Assembly: GCA_964648365.1 (NCBI GenBank)
Contig: CAZYLK010000162.1
Location: forward strand, 1 to 14,589
Direction of reading: 5' to 3'
DNA from: SURF-32 sp964648365
Lineage (GTDB): Bacteria; Planctomycetota; Phycisphaerae; UBA1845
DNA length: 14,589 bases
The notes beneath the pieces are model-generated. The model was not told the DNA's origin. It worked only from the letters and a program-made list of their open reading frames with translations, and ran no database searches. Position 1 is the first letter of the stretch. Each line of letters starts with the position of its first letter. Below, piece after piece: positions 13,798 through 14,589 of the stretch. Position numbers and translations under genes: made by a program.

Positions 13798-14589
13798 ATG
13801 GAAATGCTGGCTGTCGCGGGATTGATCGCGGTGAGCATCGCGCTCGTCGTATACGCAATGCTCCCTGCTTCGGACAAGGAGCAGGAAAAGGTCATCGAGC
13901 GCATGTCCGGAAAGCGGCGTTCGCCCGATACGACATCTTCGCAGTCGGCTGACCCGGCCAAGCGACTCTTCGAGAAGGTCGCGCCGATTGCGATGAAGCC
14001 GGTCATGCCCAAGTCCGACGAGCAGATGTCGATGCTGCGCGTGCGTCTCTCGAACGCTGGCTTCCGCGGCGAGAACGCCACGACGCTCTTCCTCGGCAGC
14101 AAAACCATCTTCGGCATCGGCCTCGTCGTGCTCATCGCCGCCTGGCTGCTCAGCAAGGGCTCGCCCCTCGCCACGGCACTTGGCTGGGCCGGCGTCGCCG
14201 GCGGCGTCGGCTTCATGCTGCCCAATGCATGGCTCTGGCTGGCCATCCGGCAGCGCGGCGAGACCATCCGCAATGGTCTGCCCGATGCGATGGACCTCAT
14301 GGTCATCTCCGTCGAGGCGGGCCTCGGCATGGATGCAGCCATCCAGCGCGTCGGCGATGAAATGCGACTCGTCCATCCCGTGCTGAGCGAGGACATGCAG
14401 CTCATCACCCTCGACGCGCAGATGGGCCGGCCGCGCGGCGAAGCCCTCTCCAACTTCGCCACGCGCTCCGGCGTCGCTGAGATCCGCTCCCTCGTCGCCA
14501 CCGTGACGCAGGCTGAGAAATTCGGCACCAGCATTGCCAAGGCGCTGCGCAACCAGGCGGACGACCTGCGTACCAAACGCCGCCAGCGG
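13798..14589 (+). CDS. tadC: Tad inner-membrane platform protein TadC, partial (right edge)
   Basis: The frame from ATG 13798 stays open for 264 codons to the window end. It has an N-terminal span (about 4-22), a polar loop with Ser/Asp-rich sequence, two further spans (about 98-118 and 125-150), then a GspF/T2SSF domain from about 160: GLPDAMDLMVISVEAGLGMD, VLSEDMQLITLDAQMGRPRG, EIRSLVATVTQAEKFGTSI. The LPDAMDLMVISVEAG and AEKFGTS motifs are the TadC signatures. The C-terminal spans lie beyond the edge. GGGGG ends eight bases before the ATG; a stronger AAGGAG at 13767-13772 is too far away to serve. It lies 41 bases after tadB, as expected for a co-transcribed pair. Confidence 0.94.
   Translation, partial: MEMLAVAGLIAVSIALVVYAMLPASDKEQEKVIERMSGKRRSPDTTSSQSADPAKRLFEKVAPIAMKPVMPKSDEQMSMLRVRLSNAGFRGENATTLFLGSKTIFGIGLVVLIAAWLLSKGSPLATALGWAGVAGGVGFMLPNAWLWLAIRQRGETIRNGLPDAMDLMVISVEAGLGMDAAIQRVGDEMRLVHPVLSEDMQLITLDAQMGRPRGEALSNFATRSGVAEIRSLVATVTQAEKFGTSIAKALRNQADDLRTKRRQR

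Noticed and set aside
13264..14376. Long minus-strand open frame opposite tadB and tadC
   Set aside because: Antisense to strongly conserved TadB and TadC motifs, and the translation looks random.

Overview
The window (14,589 bp, GC-rich, G/C-rich third codon positions) carries most of a tight-adherence (Tad/Flp, type IVb) pilus locus, preceded by a cell-envelope regulatory block and a short unrelated pair of genes on the opposite strand. The Flp pilin with Pro after the cleavage Gly (AG/PTATEY), the ECF sigma factor coupled to a non-zinc anti-sigma-like protein, and the PDZ protein all resemble what is seen in Planctomycetota. That assignment is an inference from protein style; there is no rRNA or other marker gene here.

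Layout. (1) 1-1108, minus strand: a hotdog-fold thioesterase of the 4-hydroxybenzoyl-CoA type, then an ankyrin-repeat protein that runs off the left edge; stop and start overlap (ATGA). (2) 1391-3986, plus strand: an ECF sigma factor, a one-membrane-span anti-sigma-like protein starting inside the sigma stop codon (TAATG), and an exported PDZ protein with a Cys-rich N-terminal segment. A strong hairpin terminator at 4013-4053 follows. (3) 4061-4978: an envelope protein whose two halves look like LpoB (penicillin-binding-protein activator) and YcfL (DUF1425). These are neighbouring lipoprotein genes in E. coli; here they would be one polypeptide. (4) 4979-5494: a gene-free leader with repeated small hairpins in front of the pilin gene. 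(5) 5495-9664: flp pilin, prepilin peptidase (cpaA/tadV), tadE, cpaB (rcpC) and the secretin cpaC (rcpA), with two strong hairpins just after flp and a terminator after cpaC. (6) 9928-14589: cpaE (tadZ), cpaF (tadA ATPase), tadB and tadC, the last cut by the right edge.

How it works together. Flp prepilin is cleaved by the CpaA peptidase. The CpaF ATPase drives the TadB/TadC inner-membrane platform, CpaE places the machine in the cell, CpaB and CpaC form the periplasmic and outer-membrane conduit, and TadE is a minor pseudopilin. The locus appears to be read as two units separated by the terminator at 9694-9743, with the pilin set apart from the later genes by leader and trailer RNA structures. 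No cpaD/rcpB, tadG or tadD is present within the window.

The Tad machine is a known system. The less ordinary items are the LpoB/YcfL-like fusion with a possible leaderless start on a terminator tail, the repeated hairpin leader and double trailer hairpin around flp, and the Cys-rich PDZ protein in the sigma operon.
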